Assembly: GCF_003217095.1 (NCBI RefSeq)
Contig: NZ_QJSR01000003.1
Location: 181,375-245,374, forward strand
Length of the DNA: 64,000 nt
Direction: 5' to 3'
Origin: Rhizobium sp. PP-CC-3A-592
Lineage (GTDB): Bacteria; Pseudomonadota; Alphaproteobacteria; Rhizobiales; Rhizobiaceae
The number at the start of each line of letters is the position of its first letter. The stretch's first letter is position 1. The position numbers were made by a program, and so were the translations under genes. Positions 54,644-64,000 of this stretch are shown here, piece after piece. The notes under the pieces were generated by a model. It saw only the letters and a program-made list of their open reading frames with translations. It did no database searches and had not been told where the DNA came from.

Positions 54644-55666
54644 TTGACAGCTTCAGCAGAGACGGGCCGCCTCCGGCAGCTCGGCTGGTCGGACGTGTTC
54701 GCCGAACAACTCGCGCCTGATGAGAGCGCTCTGCACATTCTGCGCGTTTCCTCCGTTCACCGCTCGCGCATCGACGTGATCGATGTGGACGGCGCTGCGG
54801 ACGTGGTTCTGTCGCCCAATACGAACACAGCCGATTTCGCCGTCGGCGACTGGGTGCTGGCTTCGCCGTTCACCCGCGACTTCGTGCGGCGTCTCGACCG
54901 CAAGACGGTTCTCCAGCGGCGAACCGAAGGCAGCCACGGGCAGCAGCTGGCGGCTGCCAATGTCGATACGCTCTTCATCGTCACATCCTGCAATGCGGAT
55001 TTCAATCCGGCACGGCTTGAACGCTACCTCATCATGGCGAACCAGGCGGGAACCCGGCCGGTCATCGTGCTGACGAAGGCCGATACCGTCGAGGACGCCG
55101 AGACCTACGAAACGCAGGCGCGCGCGCTCCAGCGGGACTTGCCCGTCGTGGTTCTCAATGCCCGTTCGCCCGATGCTCTTGCAAAACTCTCCCCCTGGTG
55201 CGGCCTCGGCGAAACGGTCGCCCTCGTGGGGTCTTCGGGCGTCGGCAAATCGACGCTGGTGAATACGCTCGCAGGGTCTGGTGCGGAAGCGCAGCAGAAG
55301 ACCGGCGAAATCCGCCAGCATGATGCAAAGGGTCGCCACACGACAACCGCCCGCTCGCTCCATTCCATCGCCGGTGGCGGCTGGGTCATCGACACGCCGG
55401 GTATCCGGACGCTCTATGTGAGCGATGTCACCGATGGCATCGACACCCTGTTTGCCGAGATTATCGAACTGGCCCCGCTTTGCCGCTTCCGCGACTGCAC
55501 CCATCAGCACGAGCCGGGATGCGCCGTCCAGGCGGCCATTGCCAGCGGCACTCTCGACGCGGCGCGCCTTGAGCGCTGGCGCGGGCTGCTGGCCGAAAAC
55601 CGGGAAAAGACGCCGGTTTCGAGTGGCCCGAAAGGCAATAAGATCTTTCGGAAGAAGAAATACTAG
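54644..55666 (+). CDS. rsgA: Ribosome small-subunit GTPase RsgA (YjeQ)
   Basis: 340-residue circularly permuted GTPase that checks late 30S assembly. An N-terminal OB-fold (about 35-95) is followed by the permuted G motifs: TKAD (G4) before GSSGVGKSTLVN (G1) and DTPG (G3), and a C-terminal zinc knuckle CRFRDCTHQHEPGC. The start is taken as TTG 54644, giving MTASAETGRLRQLGWSDVF, which aligns with the usual family N-terminus; the ribosome-binding site is weak. It is alone on its transcript as far as can be seen. Confidence 0.93.
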   Translation: MTASAETGRLRQLGWSDVFAEQLAPDESALHILRVSSVHRSRIDVIDVDGAADVVLSPNTNTADFAVGDWVLASPFTRDFVRRLDRKTVLQRRTEGSHGQQLAAANVDTLFIVTSCNADFNPARLERYLIMANQAGTRPVIVLTKADTVEDAETYETQARALQRDLPVVVLNARSPDALAKLSPWCGLGETVALVGSSGVGKSTLVNTLAGSGAEAQQKTGEIRQHDAKGRHTTTARSLHSIAGGGWVIDTPGIRTLYVSDVTDGIDTLFAEIIELAPLCRFRDCTHQHEPGCAVQAAIASGTLDAARLERWRGLLAENREKTPVSSGPKGNKIFRKKKY

Positions 55667-55831
55667 CACGGCGCAAACCGAGCAGCCAAAGCCTGTTTGG
55701 CAAGCCGGCACAGGTGCGCAACCCATTGCCAAGTCTGCGATATGGGCGCAAAGTGTTGCCATCGGCAGCAGATGATGCGGGCGCTGCCGTTCGGGGTGAT
55801 GAAGCCCTGGCCCCAAGCAAAGGAGGACATC

Positions 55832-55960
55832 ATGTCTTCCAAGTCCACCGCATTCGTTCCGACTTTCGCTTCCCAGACGGCGCTCTTCCTCGTGAAGGCC
55901 ACGCCCATTATATCGCTGATCTTCATCACCTACTGCACGCTCATGGGCTTCGTCTGGTAG
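55832..55960 (+). CDS. Very small membrane protein
   Basis: 42-residue peptide: polar start MSSKSTAFVPTFASQTALFL then one hydrophobic helix (ATPIISLIFITYCTLMGFVW) reaching the C-terminus. It is preceded by a near-perfect AAAGGAGGACATC before the ATG, the same spacing and sequence as the next small gene. The strong initiation site supports real translation. Probably a single-pass inner-membrane peptide; function unknown. Confidence 0.62.
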   Translation: MSSKSTAFVPTFASQTALFLVKATPIISLIFITYCTLMGFVW

Positions 55961-55995
55961 ACCAGTCGAGCCCACAAACACACTCGGAGGACATC

Positions 55996-56121
55996 ATGGC
56001 CAAAGGTCAAGTTCGCGGTAACAAGGAAACCCGCAAGCCCAAGAAGGAAAAGGCAGCCGCAACCCCCGCTCCCGCGCTCGGTTCGCAGGTCAAGGCCGCA
56101 GCCACTGGCAAGAAGGGCTGA
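55996..56121 (+). CDS. Small Lys-rich conserved protein
   Basis: 41-residue basic peptide MAKGQVRGNKETRKPKKEKA followed by an Ala/Pro/Lys tail. Similar MAKGQxRxNKExxKPK peptides occur as hypothetical proteins in many alphaproteobacteria. GGAGG lies seven bases before the ATG, within the same GGAGGACATCATG leader as the previous gene 35 bases upstream. The charge suggests RNA or ribosome association (inference). Confidence 0.72.
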   Translation: MAKGQVRGNKETRKPKKEKAAATPAPALGSQVKAAATGKKG

Positions 56122-56133
56122 ACCGCTCCCGCT

Positions 56134-56164
56134 CGTGCCGGCTGCGCCAATGCGCAGCGGCACG
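56134..56164 (+). terminator. GC-rich hairpin after the Lys-rich small gene
   Basis: Arms CGTGCCGGCTGCGC and GCGCAGCGGCACG (one bulged G) with a CAAT loop, starting 13 bases past the stop at 56121. There is little U-tract, but it is very stable and well placed as a transcript end. Confidence 0.6.
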
Positions 56165-56463
56165 GCTGTTCGCGTTCCGAGCTTCGTGAACGACGAACCA
56201 ATACGAGTGGGAAAACCTGCATCATCCCGCAATTGCAATCGCCTTCAGATTGATCTGCTGCAGCAGATATAGAGCGCCGCAACGAGCCGGATTGCGTCAT
56301 ATATGACGCGCAGCCAGGTGCGACGGGTTGGCATGTGCCGGCACCCCTCGTCGAATCGCACCCGCAGCAAGAGCACTCTCCCTCCCCAGATCCACCGGAT
56401 TGCCCACGAAATATGCGTCCGTGGGTGAAAGTTTCGGCACGTCGCCGAGATGTTCGGCAGATT

Positions 56464-56479
56464 TTTACCGAACGGTAAA
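56464..56479. promoter_or_regulatory. TetR-type palindrome upstream of rutA
   Basis: TTTACCGAACGGTAAA: perfect 7-bp arms TTTACCG/CGGTAAA with a 2-nt centre, 114 bases before rutA. The TACCGnnCGGTA core is a common TetR-family operator form; RutR, the pyrimidine regulator, is a TetR protein. Binding is inferred. Confidence 0.5.
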
Positions 56480-56482
56480 TTT

Positions 56483-56498
56483 TTGACCTTTTGATAAA
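56483..56498. promoter_or_regulatory. RutR-like operator half-match upstream of rutA
   Basis: TTGACCTTTTGATAAA matches 11 of 14 defined positions of the E. coli RutR consensus TTGACCAnnTGGTCAA as I remember it; the left arm TTGACC is exact. It is adjacent to the palindrome at 56464-56479. Either site could be the rut control element. Confidence 0.4.
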
Positions 56499-56592
56499 TT
56501 TATCACTGGTGCATTTCCATTTTTCGGTGCAGGTTTGCCGTCAAGCAGAGCCCAAAAGGCGGGGTTCAGGCAGGTAAAGAGGGGATCGCACC

Positions 56593-57683
<1,091 letters not shown>

Positions 57684-57687
<4 letters not shown>

Positions 57688-58424
57688 GCGAGACCGTAAC
57701 CGCCGGCTACCAGCTGCCCCGTCGTCATGTCCAGAGCGTCACCGTTCCCGCCCGCCCCGAGCCGATCAGCCTCAAGCCCAACGAAACGGCCGTGGTCGTC
57801 GTGGATATGCAGAACGCCTATTCCACCGAAGGTGGCTATGTCGATCTCGCCGGTTTCGACATTGCCGGCGCCAAGGGCACGATCGCCAACATCAAGAAGA
57901 CGCTGGATGCGGCCCGCGCGGCCGGCGTGCTCGTCGTCTACTTCCAGAACGGCTGGGACAAGGACTATGTGGAGGCCGGCGGCCCGGGTTCGCCGAACTG
58001 GCATAAGTCCAATGCGCTGAAGACGATGCGCGCGCGGCCGGAACTGCAGGGCCAGCTTCTCGCCAAAGGCACCTGGGATTACGCGATCGTTGACGAATTG
58101 CAGCCGCAGCCGGGCGATATTCTCGTGCCGAAGACACGCTATAGCGGCTTCTTCAACACGAACATGGACAGCGTGCTGCGCGCCCGCGGCATCCGCAATC
58201 TCGTCTTCGTCGGCATTGCCACCAATGTCTGCGTGGAAAGCTCGCTGCGCGACGCCTTCCATCTCGAATATTTCGGCGTCATGCTGGAGGATGCGACGCA
58301 TCATCTCGGACCGGAATTCATCCAGCAGGCGACGGTCTACAATGTCGAGAAGTTCTTCGGCTGGGTTTCCACCGTCAACGATTTCTGCGGCGCGATCTCG
58401 CAGGTCGCACCCGATCAGGACTGA
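57684..58424 (+). CDS. rutB: Ureidoacrylate amidohydrolase RutB
   Basis: 246-residue isochorismatase-like hydrolase that releases carbamate/ammonia and 3-aminoacrylate from ureidoacrylate. The catalytic triad is visible: D41 in [10 protein letters not shown]150 in [10 protein letters not shown] and C183 in [11 protein letters not shown]. The ATG at 57684 overlaps the rutA stop, so translation is coupled. Length and motif spacing match the E. coli enzyme with a longer N-terminus. Confidence 0.96.
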
Positions 58425-58466
58425 ACCCGGTAACGCGCAACGCCCCACTTCGATCAAGGAGACACC

Positions 58467-58850
58467 ATGCCCAAGTCCATCATCGTTCCCCCAGGCACGC
58501 ACAAGCCGATCGCCCCGTTTTCGCCCGGCACACTTGCCGATGGCGTCGTCTATGTCTCGGGCACATTGCCGTTCGACAAGAACAACGACGTTGTCCATGT
58601 GGGTGATGCCGGCGCCCAGACCCGTCACGTGCTCGAAACCATCAAGTCGGTGATCGAGACCGCGGGCGGCACGATGGACGACGTGACCATGAACCACATC
58701 TTCATCACCGACTGGGCGAACTACCAGGCCGTCAACGCCGTCTATGCCGAGTATTTTCCAGGCGACAAGCCGGCCCGGTTCTGCATCCAGTGCGGCCTCG
58801 TCAAGCCGGACGCGCTGATCGAAATCGCGACCATCGCCCATATCGGCTGA
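58467..58850 (+). CDS. rutC: 3-Aminoacrylate deaminase RutC (RidA family)
   Basis: 127-residue trimeric RidA-fold protein. [40 protein letters not shown], and the family signature [20 protein letters not shown] (in part: [13 protein letters not shown]) including the substrate-binding Arg. It promotes hydrolysis of aminoacrylate to malonic semialdehyde. AAGGAGA precedes the ATG, 42 bases after rutB. Confidence 0.95.
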   Translation: MPKSIIVPPGTHKPIAPFSPGTLADGVVYVSGTLPFDKNNDVVHVGDAGAQTRHVLETIKSVIETAGGTMDDVTMNHIFITDWANYQAVNAVYAEYFPGDKPARFCIQCGLVKPDALIEIATIAHIG

Positions 58851-58900
58851 GACCGGTCGCACACACGACCTTCGGGCCGGATACCGACAAAGGCGGACCC

Positions 58901-59701
58901 ATGCATTTCGATCTTCACGGCCGCACCGATGCGGGTGCCCGCACCGTTCTGCTGTCCTCAGGCCTCGGCGGCTCAGGCGCTTACTGGGCAGAGCAGATAT
59001 CGGCACTCGCACCCGATTTCCGCGTCGTGACCTACGATCACAGGGGCACGGGCCGCACCGGCGGCGACGTGCCGGAGACCGGCGGCATCAGCGCGATGAC
59101 GGATGACGTTCTGGAGATACTGGACGCGCTGGATGTCGATCAGGTCGACTTCGTCGGTCACGCGCTCGGCGGCCTCATCGGGCTCGATATCGCACTCCGC
59201 CAGCCACGCCGCATCGGCCGTCTCGTGCTGGTCAATGCCTGGAGCAAGGCCGATCCGCATTCGGGCCGCTGCTTCGACATCCGCATCGAGCTTCTGGAGA
59301 AATCCGGCATTCCCGCCTTTATCAAGGCGCAACCGCTGTTTCTCTATCCCGCCGTGTGGATGGCGGAGAACCCCGAGCGCATGGCCGCCGACGAAGCCCA
59401 CGGCATCGCGCATTTTCAGGGCAAGGCGAACATCCTGCGCCGCATCGCTGCACTTCGTGCGTTCGACATCGACGATCGGCTTGCCGAGATCGGCCACGAA
59501 ACGCTGGTGATGGCGACGAAGGACGATCTTCTCGTTCCCTGGACCCGGTCGCAGCGGCTGGTCGAAGGACTTGCGAACGCGGTGCTGGATCTCGTCGATC
59601 ACGGTGGTCATGCGGTCAACGTGGTCGATCCCGACCCGTTCAATCAACGGCTCTTGCAGTTTCTCAAAAGCCCGAACGACACGAAAGCTACCGAATCATG
59701 A
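58901..59701 (+). CDS. rutD: Alpha/beta-hydrolase RutD
   Basis: 266-residue alpha/beta-hydrolase of the pyrimidine pathway, thought to speed aminoacrylate hydrolysis. The oxyanion-loop [13 protein letters not shown] and [11 protein letters not shown] are typical. The nucleophile elbow reads GHALGG, so the expected Ser is Ala88; I recall the same substitution in the E. coli RutD family, where a classic Ser mechanism is not used. The distal His in DHGGHAVNV is present. The stop overlaps rutF (ATGA). Confidence 0.93.
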   Translation: MHFDLHGRTDAGARTVLLSSGLGGSGAYWAEQISALAPDFRVVTYDHRGTGRTGGDVPETGGISAMTDDVLEILDALDVDQVDFVGHALGGLIGLDIALRQPRRIGRLVLVNAWSKADPHSGRCFDIRIELLEKSGIPAFIKAQPLFLYPAVWMAENPERMAADEAHGIAHFQGKANILRRIAALRAFDIDDRLAEIGHETLVMATKDDLLVPWTRSQRLVEGLANAVLDLVDHGGHAVNVVDPDPFNQRLLQFLKSPNDTKATES

Positions 59702-60228
59702 GCGTCGCCGTTTCCAACCGAATGGATCTCTCGGAGATTTCGGACAACGACACGCGGCGCGCAGCGTTCCGCGGCGCGATGGCGAAGCTCGGAGCCGCGG
59801 TCAACATCATCACGACCGACGGGCCGGGTGGCCGCACTGGCTTCGCGGCGACCGCCGTCTGCAGTGTGACCGACGATCCACCGACCCTGCTCGTCTGCCT
59901 CAACCGCTCGGCCTCGGTGTATGAGGCCGTCACGACCAACAAGGTGCTCTGCGTCAACACGCTGAATGCCGGCCACCAACCCCTCTCGCAGCTCTTCGGC
60001 GGCAAGACCCCGGCAGCCGAGCGGTTCGCCACGGCCGACTGGTCGGTTCTGACGACGGGCGCGCCAGCGCTGGACGACGCGCTGGTGTCGTTCGATTGCG
60101 TGATCGAGCACACCGTCTCGCAGGGCACGCATGACGTCCTCTTCTGCCGCGTCGTCTCCACCGCCACCCGCGCGGAGGGACAGGCGCTGTTTTATTTCGA
60201 CCGGGCATATCATGCGGTTTCCGGCTGA
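59698..60228 (+). CDS. rutF: FMN reductase RutF
   Basis: 176-residue flavin:NADH oxidoreductase of the HpaC/RutF split-barrel family that supplies FMNH2 to RutA. Motifs are [40 protein letters not shown] (in part: [17 protein letters not shown]) and [19 protein letters not shown]. It is coupled to rutD by an ATGA overlap and closes the operon; no rutE, rutG or rutR follows. The stop codon lies within the first of three hairpins. Confidence 0.95.
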   Translation: MSVAVSNRMDLSEISDNDTRRAAFRGAMAKLGAAVNIITTDGPGGRTGFAATAVCSVTDDPPTLLVCLNRSASVYEAVTTNKVLCVNTLNAGHQPLSQLFGGKTPAAERFATADWSVLTTGAPALDDALVSFDCVIEHTVSQGTHDVLFCRVVSTATRAEGQALFYFDRAYHAVSG

Positions 60229-60249
60229 TCGCTGCGCGAGCCGGAAACC
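60216..60249 (+). repeat. Hairpin A overlapping the rutF stop
   Basis: Perfect 10-bp arms GGTTTCCGGC (60216-60225) and GCCGGAAACC (60240-60249) with a 14-nt loop. The TGA of rutF (60226-60228) is the first part of the loop. The arm sequence recurs in hairpin C. Confidence 0.7.
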
Positions 60250-60259
60250 AGAACCGTCG

Positions 60260-60287
60260 AAAATCTCTGGCCGGAAGGCCAGATTTT
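60260..60287 (+). terminator. Hairpin B, probable rut operon terminator
   Basis: Stem CTGGCC / GGCCAG with a GGAA tetraloop, flanked by AAAAT and ATTTT that extend it after a 2-nt bulge. The trailing ATTTTC gives a U-rich end on the plus strand, so this is the likely intrinsic terminator for rutABCDF. Confidence 0.7.
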
Positions 60288-60297
60288 CAGACGAAGG

Positions 60298-60334
60298 GAT
60301 TTGGTTTCCGGTCTGATCGACCGGAAACCAAATC
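60298..60334. repeat. Hairpin C, perfect 16-bp inverted repeat
   Basis: Arms GATTTGGTTTCCGGTC (60298-60313) and GACCGGAAACCAAATC (60319-60334) with a 5-nt loop, between the convergent rutF and dgoD genes, six bases from the dgoD stop. It can end transcription from dgoD on the minus strand. It shares GGTTTCCGG/CCGGAAACCA with hairpin A. Confidence 0.8.
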
Positions 60335-60340
60335 AGGCTC

Positions 60341-61489
60341 CTACCATTCCGCGACGCTGCCGTCGGAATGACGCCAGAGCGGGTTGCGCCAGCGATGGCC
60401 TTCGGCGGCGCGGGCGATGACATAGTCCTCGTCCACCTCGATGCCGAGGCCCGGACCCTGCGGAATGGAAACGAAGCCGTCCTCGTAGTGGAAGACCTCC
60501 TTGTTGGAGATGTAGTCGAGGATATCATTGCCCGTGTTGTAGTGGATGCCGAGGCTCTGCTCCTGGATGAAGGCATTGTAGCTGACGGCGTCCACCTGCA
60601 GGCAGGCCGCGAGCGCGATGGGGCCGAGCGGGCAATGCGGTGCCAGTGCCACGTCGTAGGCCTCGGCCATCGCCGCGATCTTGCGGCACTCTGTAATCCC
60701 GCCGGCATGCGAAAGGTCGGGCTGGAGGATATCGACGTAGCCGTCGGTCAGTACCTGCTTGAAGTCCCAGCGCGAATACAGCCGCTCGCCGAGCGCGATG
60801 GGCGTCGAGCAATGATTGGCGATTTCCTTCAGCGCCTCGCGGTTTTCCGACAGCACCGGCTCTTCGATGAACATCAGATTGTAGGGCTGCAGCTCCTTCG
60901 CCAGCACCTTGGCCATCGGCCGGTGCACGCGGCCATGGAAATCGACGCCGATGCCGATATGCGGGCCGATGGCCTCGCGGATGACGGCGATCGTCTCGAC
61001 GGCGCGCTCGACCTTGTCCCAGCTATCGACGATCTGCATTTCCTCGCAGCCGTTCAGCTTGATGGCCTTGAAGCCACGGGCGACGACCTCGCGCGCATTG
61101 TTGGCGACGTCGCTCGGACGGTCGCCACCGATCCAGGAATAGACCTTGATCTTGTCGCGAACCTGCCCGCCCAGCAGTGAGTGGATCGGCTGGCCGAGCG
61201 CCTTGCCCTTGATGTCCCATAGTGCCTGGTCGATGCCGGCGATAGCGCTCATGTGGATGGCACCGCCACGGTAGAAACCGCCGCGATACATCACGTTCCA
61301 ATGGTCCTCGATCAGGAACGGGTCCTTGCCGATCAGGTAGTCCTCGAGCTCGTGGACGGCCGCCTGCACGGTCAGCGCCCGGCCTTCGACCACGGGCTCG
61401 CCCCAGCCGGTAATACCCTCGTCGGTCTCGATCTTCAGGAACATCCAGCGCGGGGGTACGATGTAGGTGGTCAGTTTCGTGATTTTCAT
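60341..61489 (-). CDS. dgoD: D-galactonate dehydratase
   Basis: 382-residue enolase-superfamily enzyme (mandelate racemase subgroup), exactly the length of E. coli DgoD, converting D-galactonate to 2-dehydro-3-deoxygalactonate. Diagnostic segments are [47 protein letters not shown] (metal-ligand Asp with the catalytic base region), [37 protein letters not shown] and [18 protein letters not shown]. The end [14 protein letters not shown] is nearly identical to the E. coli end. No dgoK/dgoA or transporter is adjacent. The gene downstream of its regulator (46 bases) forms a small operon. Confidence 0.95.
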   Translation of the reverse strand: MKITKLTTYIVPPRWMFLKIETDEGITGWGEPVVEGRALTVQAAVHELEDYLIGKDPFLIEDHWNVMYRGGFYRGGAIHMSAIAGIDQALWDIKGKALGQPIHSLLGGQVRDKIKVYSWIGGDRPSDVANNAREVVARGFKAIKLNGCEEMQIVDSWDKVERAVETIAVIREAIGPHIGIGVDFHGRVHRPMAKVLAKELQPYNLMFIEEPVLSENREALKEIANHCSTPIALGERLYSRWDFKQVLTDGYVDILQPDLSHAGGITECRKIAAMAEAYDVALAPHCPLGPIALAACLQVDAVSYNAFIQEQSLGIHYNTGNDILDYISNKEVFHYEDGFVSIPQGPGLGIEVDEDYVIARAAEGHRWRNPLWRHSDGSVAEW

Positions 61490-61535
61490 AGGATCTGTCT
61501 CGAGAGTGACGGGTGGTTCGAAAGGAAAGAGGTGG

Positions 61536-62312
61536 TCAGGACGATGGCGTTCGCGGATGATTTCGCAGCGCGGTTGCCAGATCGCGGGCCGCAAGGTCAA
61601 GCATGCGCATCGAACAGTCCCGGGCGGCGGCCTTGTCCCGCACTCTCAGGGCCTCGATCAGCGCGCGGTGGATATCCACGGCTTCGCCCCGGGCGTCAAC
61701 AGCCTCGTTGGAGGCATGCAAGGCAAATTCGAGCGCTGCCTGGATGATGCTCGACAGCTGCATGAAGACCTGATTGTGGCTGGCCTTCATGAGATTGGTG
61801 TGAAAGGCGACGTCGGCCGCCGTGAAGGCTTTGACATCGTCCTCGGCGTCCTGCATGCGCTGCCAGGCACTCTCGATCTCCGCGATCTCCTGCACGGTGG
61901 CGCGCTCGGCGGCAAGCTCCGCCGCAAAGGGCTCGATCGCACGACGCGCATCCAGAATGCTCTGCAGAAGGTCGAGATCGAAGATGCGTGGGCCGATCCA
62001 TTCCAGCACCTGCCGATCAAGCAGATTCCAGGCCTCACGCGGGCAGATCTGGGTGCCGATCCGCGAGCGACCCCGCACCATGCCCTTGGATTCCAGGATC
62101 TTCAGCGTTTCCCGGATCACGGTCCGGCTGACGCCATAGCGGATGCCAAGCTCGTTCTCAGTCGGCAGCATGCCGTTCGGCGGGAAGAGATCGGCGCAGA
62201 TATCGGAGGCGAGCGAGCGCGTCACGTTCTTCTGAACGCGCGGACGCTTGACCGAAACGTCGCTGCCGGCCGTCGCGGGTAGCAGAGCGATGCGTTCACG
62301 CGGTCTTCTCAT
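61536..62312 (-). CDS. FCD-type GntR regulator, DgoR-like
   Basis: 258-residue regulator. The GntR HTH (about 25-100) has [20 protein letters not shown], followed by [18 protein letters not shown]. The all-helical FCD effector domain (about 110-245) holds the metal-binding pattern: D in [16 protein letters not shown], with its His, and a further His in [11 protein letters not shown]. It precedes dgoD on the same strand, so galactonate control of the pair is likely. The likely operator region upstream contains ATTGTA repeats (complement of 62422-62437). Other sugar-acid effectors are possible. Confidence 0.9.
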   Translation of the reverse strand: MRRPRERIALLPATAGSDVSVKRPRVQKNVTRSLASDICADLFPPNGMLPTENELGIRYGVSRTVIRETLKILESKGMVRGRSRIGTQICPREAWNLLDRQVLEWIGPRIFDLDLLQSILDARRAIEPFAAELAAERATVQEIAEIESAWQRMQDAEDDVKAFTAADVAFHTNLMKASHNQVFMQLSSIIQAALEFALHASNEAVDARGEAVDIHRALIEALRVRDKAAARDCSMRMLDLAARDLATALRNHPRTPSS

Positions 62313-62979
62313 AAACGCCTCCTCTTGTCTGCCCAGCAGGCTTCACATTCCGATCCGGGGATGTGATGCGCGTGACGTGGTCTGGCAAATCACCAACACT
62401 GGAGGCACGATACACCAGATTTACAATCATCATACAATAAAATTTCCGGATATGATGAAAGGTTTCATGCAGGCTATCGGCCTTTGGCATCGCTCATCCG
62501 CGGCCTCATCCTCCTCCCCAGCCGTTCTCCTCGACAATCTGCGCTCAGCTGCCACTCGCCTCCGAGCATACGTTTTACGTGTCCTCGTAAATTTTTTTTC
62601 GTCACCAAAATCCAATGCAATGACATCCGAGCGATGCATGCGGTCGGCGGGTGGCCGCTCTCTGGCAGCTATATGCATTCGCGCTGAAATTGCAGAACGG
62701 ATACTGCAGCGCATTGCAACCCTTTACCACTTTGCAAACACACGCGCATTAGCGCCGTCAATTGAAGACGACGCGCAAATGCCTTTGACGTAGGGGCCGC
62801 CGCACGTCGCCCCAAATAAAGGGTTGCAAGTGCGGTGGAAAGACGATTACCCCAGATAGAAAGGTACAAACCGGGCGAGGACCTTGGGAGGCACCTATTA
62901 ACCTCTCGTTAGGTTTTTAAGTGCAACCTTACGGAGAACCGAGGGGGCTTGGCTTTACAGCAAAATTAGAGGTCTCGTG
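62313..62979. other. Long intergenic region, no supported gene
   Basis: About 665 bases, clearly more AT-rich than the flanks. The left part (62313-62450) is the promoter of the GntR/dgoD pair and includes ACAATCATCATACAAT (62423-62438), a possible FCD-regulator site. The right part ends with a weak hairpin AACCT/AGGTT followed by TTTTT (near 62900-62918) and a leader before tadE. Frames within it lack initiation signals and protein-like composition. A small RNA is possible but not shown. Confidence 0.4.
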
Positions 62980-63405
62980 ATGTCGATCATGTCACGTTTT
63001 ACGCGTGACGCCTCTGGCGTCGCCGCGATCGAGTTCGCTATCATCGCGCCGTTGTTTCTGGCGGTCATGTTCACGATGGTTGCTTGGGGTCTTTATCTCG
63101 GGGCAACCCATTCCGTCCAGCAGATCGCAGCCGACACCGCACGCGCTGCCATTGCCGGCCTCTCGGCAAGCGAGCGCAATGCCTTGGCGTCCGCTTATAT
63201 CAGCGCGATGAAGCCGGGCGAGTTCGCTCTCATCAATCAGAAGAAGCTGAACGTCTTGGTCGAGGACGACAAGGTTCGCCCCAATCAGTTCACCGTCAAG
63301 CTCACCTATGATGCCAGCGATCTGCCGATCTGGAACCTGATGACCTTCGCCCTGCCGGACACCATCATCGCGCGCTCCGCGACGATCCGGATCGGAGGTG
63401 CATAA
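62980..63405 (+). CDS. TadE-like pilus assembly protein
   Basis: 141-residue pseudopilin-like protein. The N-terminus RFTRDASGVAAIEFAIIAPL has the TadE-type leader: a Gly followed by a hydrophobic helix with Glu at about the fifth position, a substrate for a prepilin peptidase. The helix continues to about residue 45; the rest is a periplasmic domain. GAGG lies seven bases before the ATG at 62980; a GTG three bases earlier is less well placed. It overlaps the tadG-like gene by one base (TAATG). These proteins belong to tight-adherence (Flp pilus) machinery; the rest of the tad locus is not in the window. Confidence 0.88.
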   Translation: MSIMSRFTRDASGVAAIEFAIIAPLFLAVMFTMVAWGLYLGATHSVQQIAADTARAAIAGLSASERNALASAYISAMKPGEFALINQKKLNVLVEDDKVRPNQFTVKLTYDASDLPIWNLMTFALPDTIIARSATIRIGGA

Positions 63406-64000
63406 TGCCGATACCGGTCAACCGAAAGATGCAGACCTTCCGATCCCGTCGAGACGGCAACGTCGCCATCATGACGGCGCTCGTCCTGCCCGCCTGCATC
63501 AGCGTGCTCGCCATCGGCGTCGATTACGGCCACCTGACGCTGGAGCGCCGGGAGATGCAGGTCGCAGCGGATCTGACCGCAATCGCGGTCGCTTCCGATA
63601 TGGCACATGCGGAAGCGGCGGCCTTGTCGCATATCGAGAACAACCGTCTGAACCTCGTGCTGAAAACGCCGCAGGGGCTGAAGGGACCGAGTGGTGCTGT
63701 CGTTCCGGAAGCGGCCATAACGGGGACAACCGGTCGCGTGACCCTCGAAAAGGGCCGCTACGTCGCCAATGCCGCTCTGGACGCCGATCAGCGGTTCCAA
63801 CCGGGTGTGGCACCAAGTGATGCCGTGCGCGTCACCGTCGAGCAGCCGGGAACGCTGTTCTTCGCCTCGATGTTCACCACCCCACCCGTCATGTCGGCCG
63901 TCGGCACGGCCGCCATGACCAAAACCGCCGCCTTCTCCATCGGGTCGCGCCTCGCAAGCCTTGAAGGCGGACTGCTGAACGCGATTCTCGGCAAGATGCT
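63405..64000 (+). CDS. TadG-like pilus assembly protein, 3' end beyond window
   Basis: First 198 codons of a longer protein. The N-terminus SRRDGNVAIMTALVLPACIS followed by VLAIGVDYGHLTLERREMQV (in part: GVDYGHLTLERREMQ) is the TadG/TadE-like helix and Tad_N domain, with ADLTAIAVASDMAH next. GGAGG precedes the ATG at 63405, which overlaps the tadE stop. TadG proteins are outer-envelope components of Flp pilus systems, often with a C-terminal von Willebrand domain that would lie past the window end. Confidence 0.86.
   Translation, partial: MPIPVNRKMQTFRSRRDGNVAIMTALVLPACISVLAIGVDYGHLTLERREMQVAADLTAIAVASDMAHAEAAALSHIENNRLNLVLKTPQGLKGPSGAVVPEAAITGTTGRVTLEKGRYVANAALDADQRFQPGVAPSDAVRVTVEQPGTLFFASMFTTPPVMSAVGTAAMTKTAAFSIGSRLASLEGGLLNAILGKM

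Larger units (their letters stand above)
56165..56592. other. Intergenic region and rut promoter
   Basis: About 430 bases. The last 140 become AT-rich and carry the rutA promoter with two operator-like sites (listed separately). The first 250 bases show no gene; a regulator such as rutR is not present here. Confidence 0.5.

Noticed and set aside
62248-62793. Plus-strand frame in the gap before tadE
   Set aside because: It begins inside the GntR gene on the opposite strand, has irregular composition and no initiation signal.

Overview
The window looks like chromosomal DNA of a fast-growing alphaproteobacterium, most likely Rhizobiaceae (the Rhizobium/Agrobacterium/Shinella group). The evidence is high-GC coding sequence, a BA14K-type secreted protein, a DUF6481 protein, the rhizobial glycerol ABC system (glpSTPQUV) with glpD/glpK/glpR, a TadE/TadG pair, and many sugar ABC transporters with GntR, DeoR, LysR or AraC regulators. 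I see no rRNA, tRNA, CRISPR array, insertion sequence or phage gene. The species call is an inference from gene content.

Layout. 1-7.4 kb: the 3'-truncated chaperone gene htpG, an anchored OB-fold protein divergent from a PhoP/PhoQ-like two-component pair, a small DUF883-like protein, and an operon pairing a periplasmic amino-acid-type binding protein with a membrane diguanylate cyclase. 7.5-13.3 kb: a sugar ABC operon (binding protein, ATPase, two permeases, GNAT) divergent from a HutC-type GntR regulator, with a palindrome between them that resembles a DasR/NagR site. 13.4-25.4 kb: mixed metabolic and transport genes (PD-(D/E)XK-like protein, PPOX-type flavoprotein, an atypical SDR, MFS + AraC, a fused DhaK-DhaL kinase, a cytochrome b561-YceI fusion plus a lone YceI, BA14K, a secreted unknown, DMT exporter + ArsR).

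25.4-34.9 kb is the most system-like block. A TorS-type histidine kinase and its response regulator are divergent from a periplasmic binding protein. That gene is followed by a second, paralogous binding protein, a double-domain permease, an ATPase and an inositol-monophosphatase-family phosphatase. The layout combines features known from HptA-HptRS sensing and AfuABC sugar-phosphate uptake, and repeated TGTAAC-like boxes lie in the divergent promoter.

34.9-40.8 kb: AAHS transporter and class III aminotransferase; then a DHA2 drug exporter divergent from a LysR regulator that is cut short by an in-frame amber codon where a Trp codon is expected. 40.9-52 kb: the glycerol/glycerol-3-phosphate locus (rbsK, glpR, glpD, glpS, glpT, glpP, glpQ, glpU, glpV, glpK in transcription order, all on the minus strand), with a perfect 13-bp inverted repeat before glpR and degenerate copies before glpD. 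52-56.6 kb: an orphan BrnA-like protein, a cold-shock protein, several small rhizobial proteins and rsgA. 56.6-60.2 kb: the pyrimidine-degradation operon rutABCDF, without rutE, rutG or rutR, preceded by palindromes and followed by three hairpins. 60.3-62.3 kb: galactonate dehydratase dgoD and an FCD-type GntR regulator. 63-64 kb: tadE-like and tadG-like genes, the second cut by the window end.
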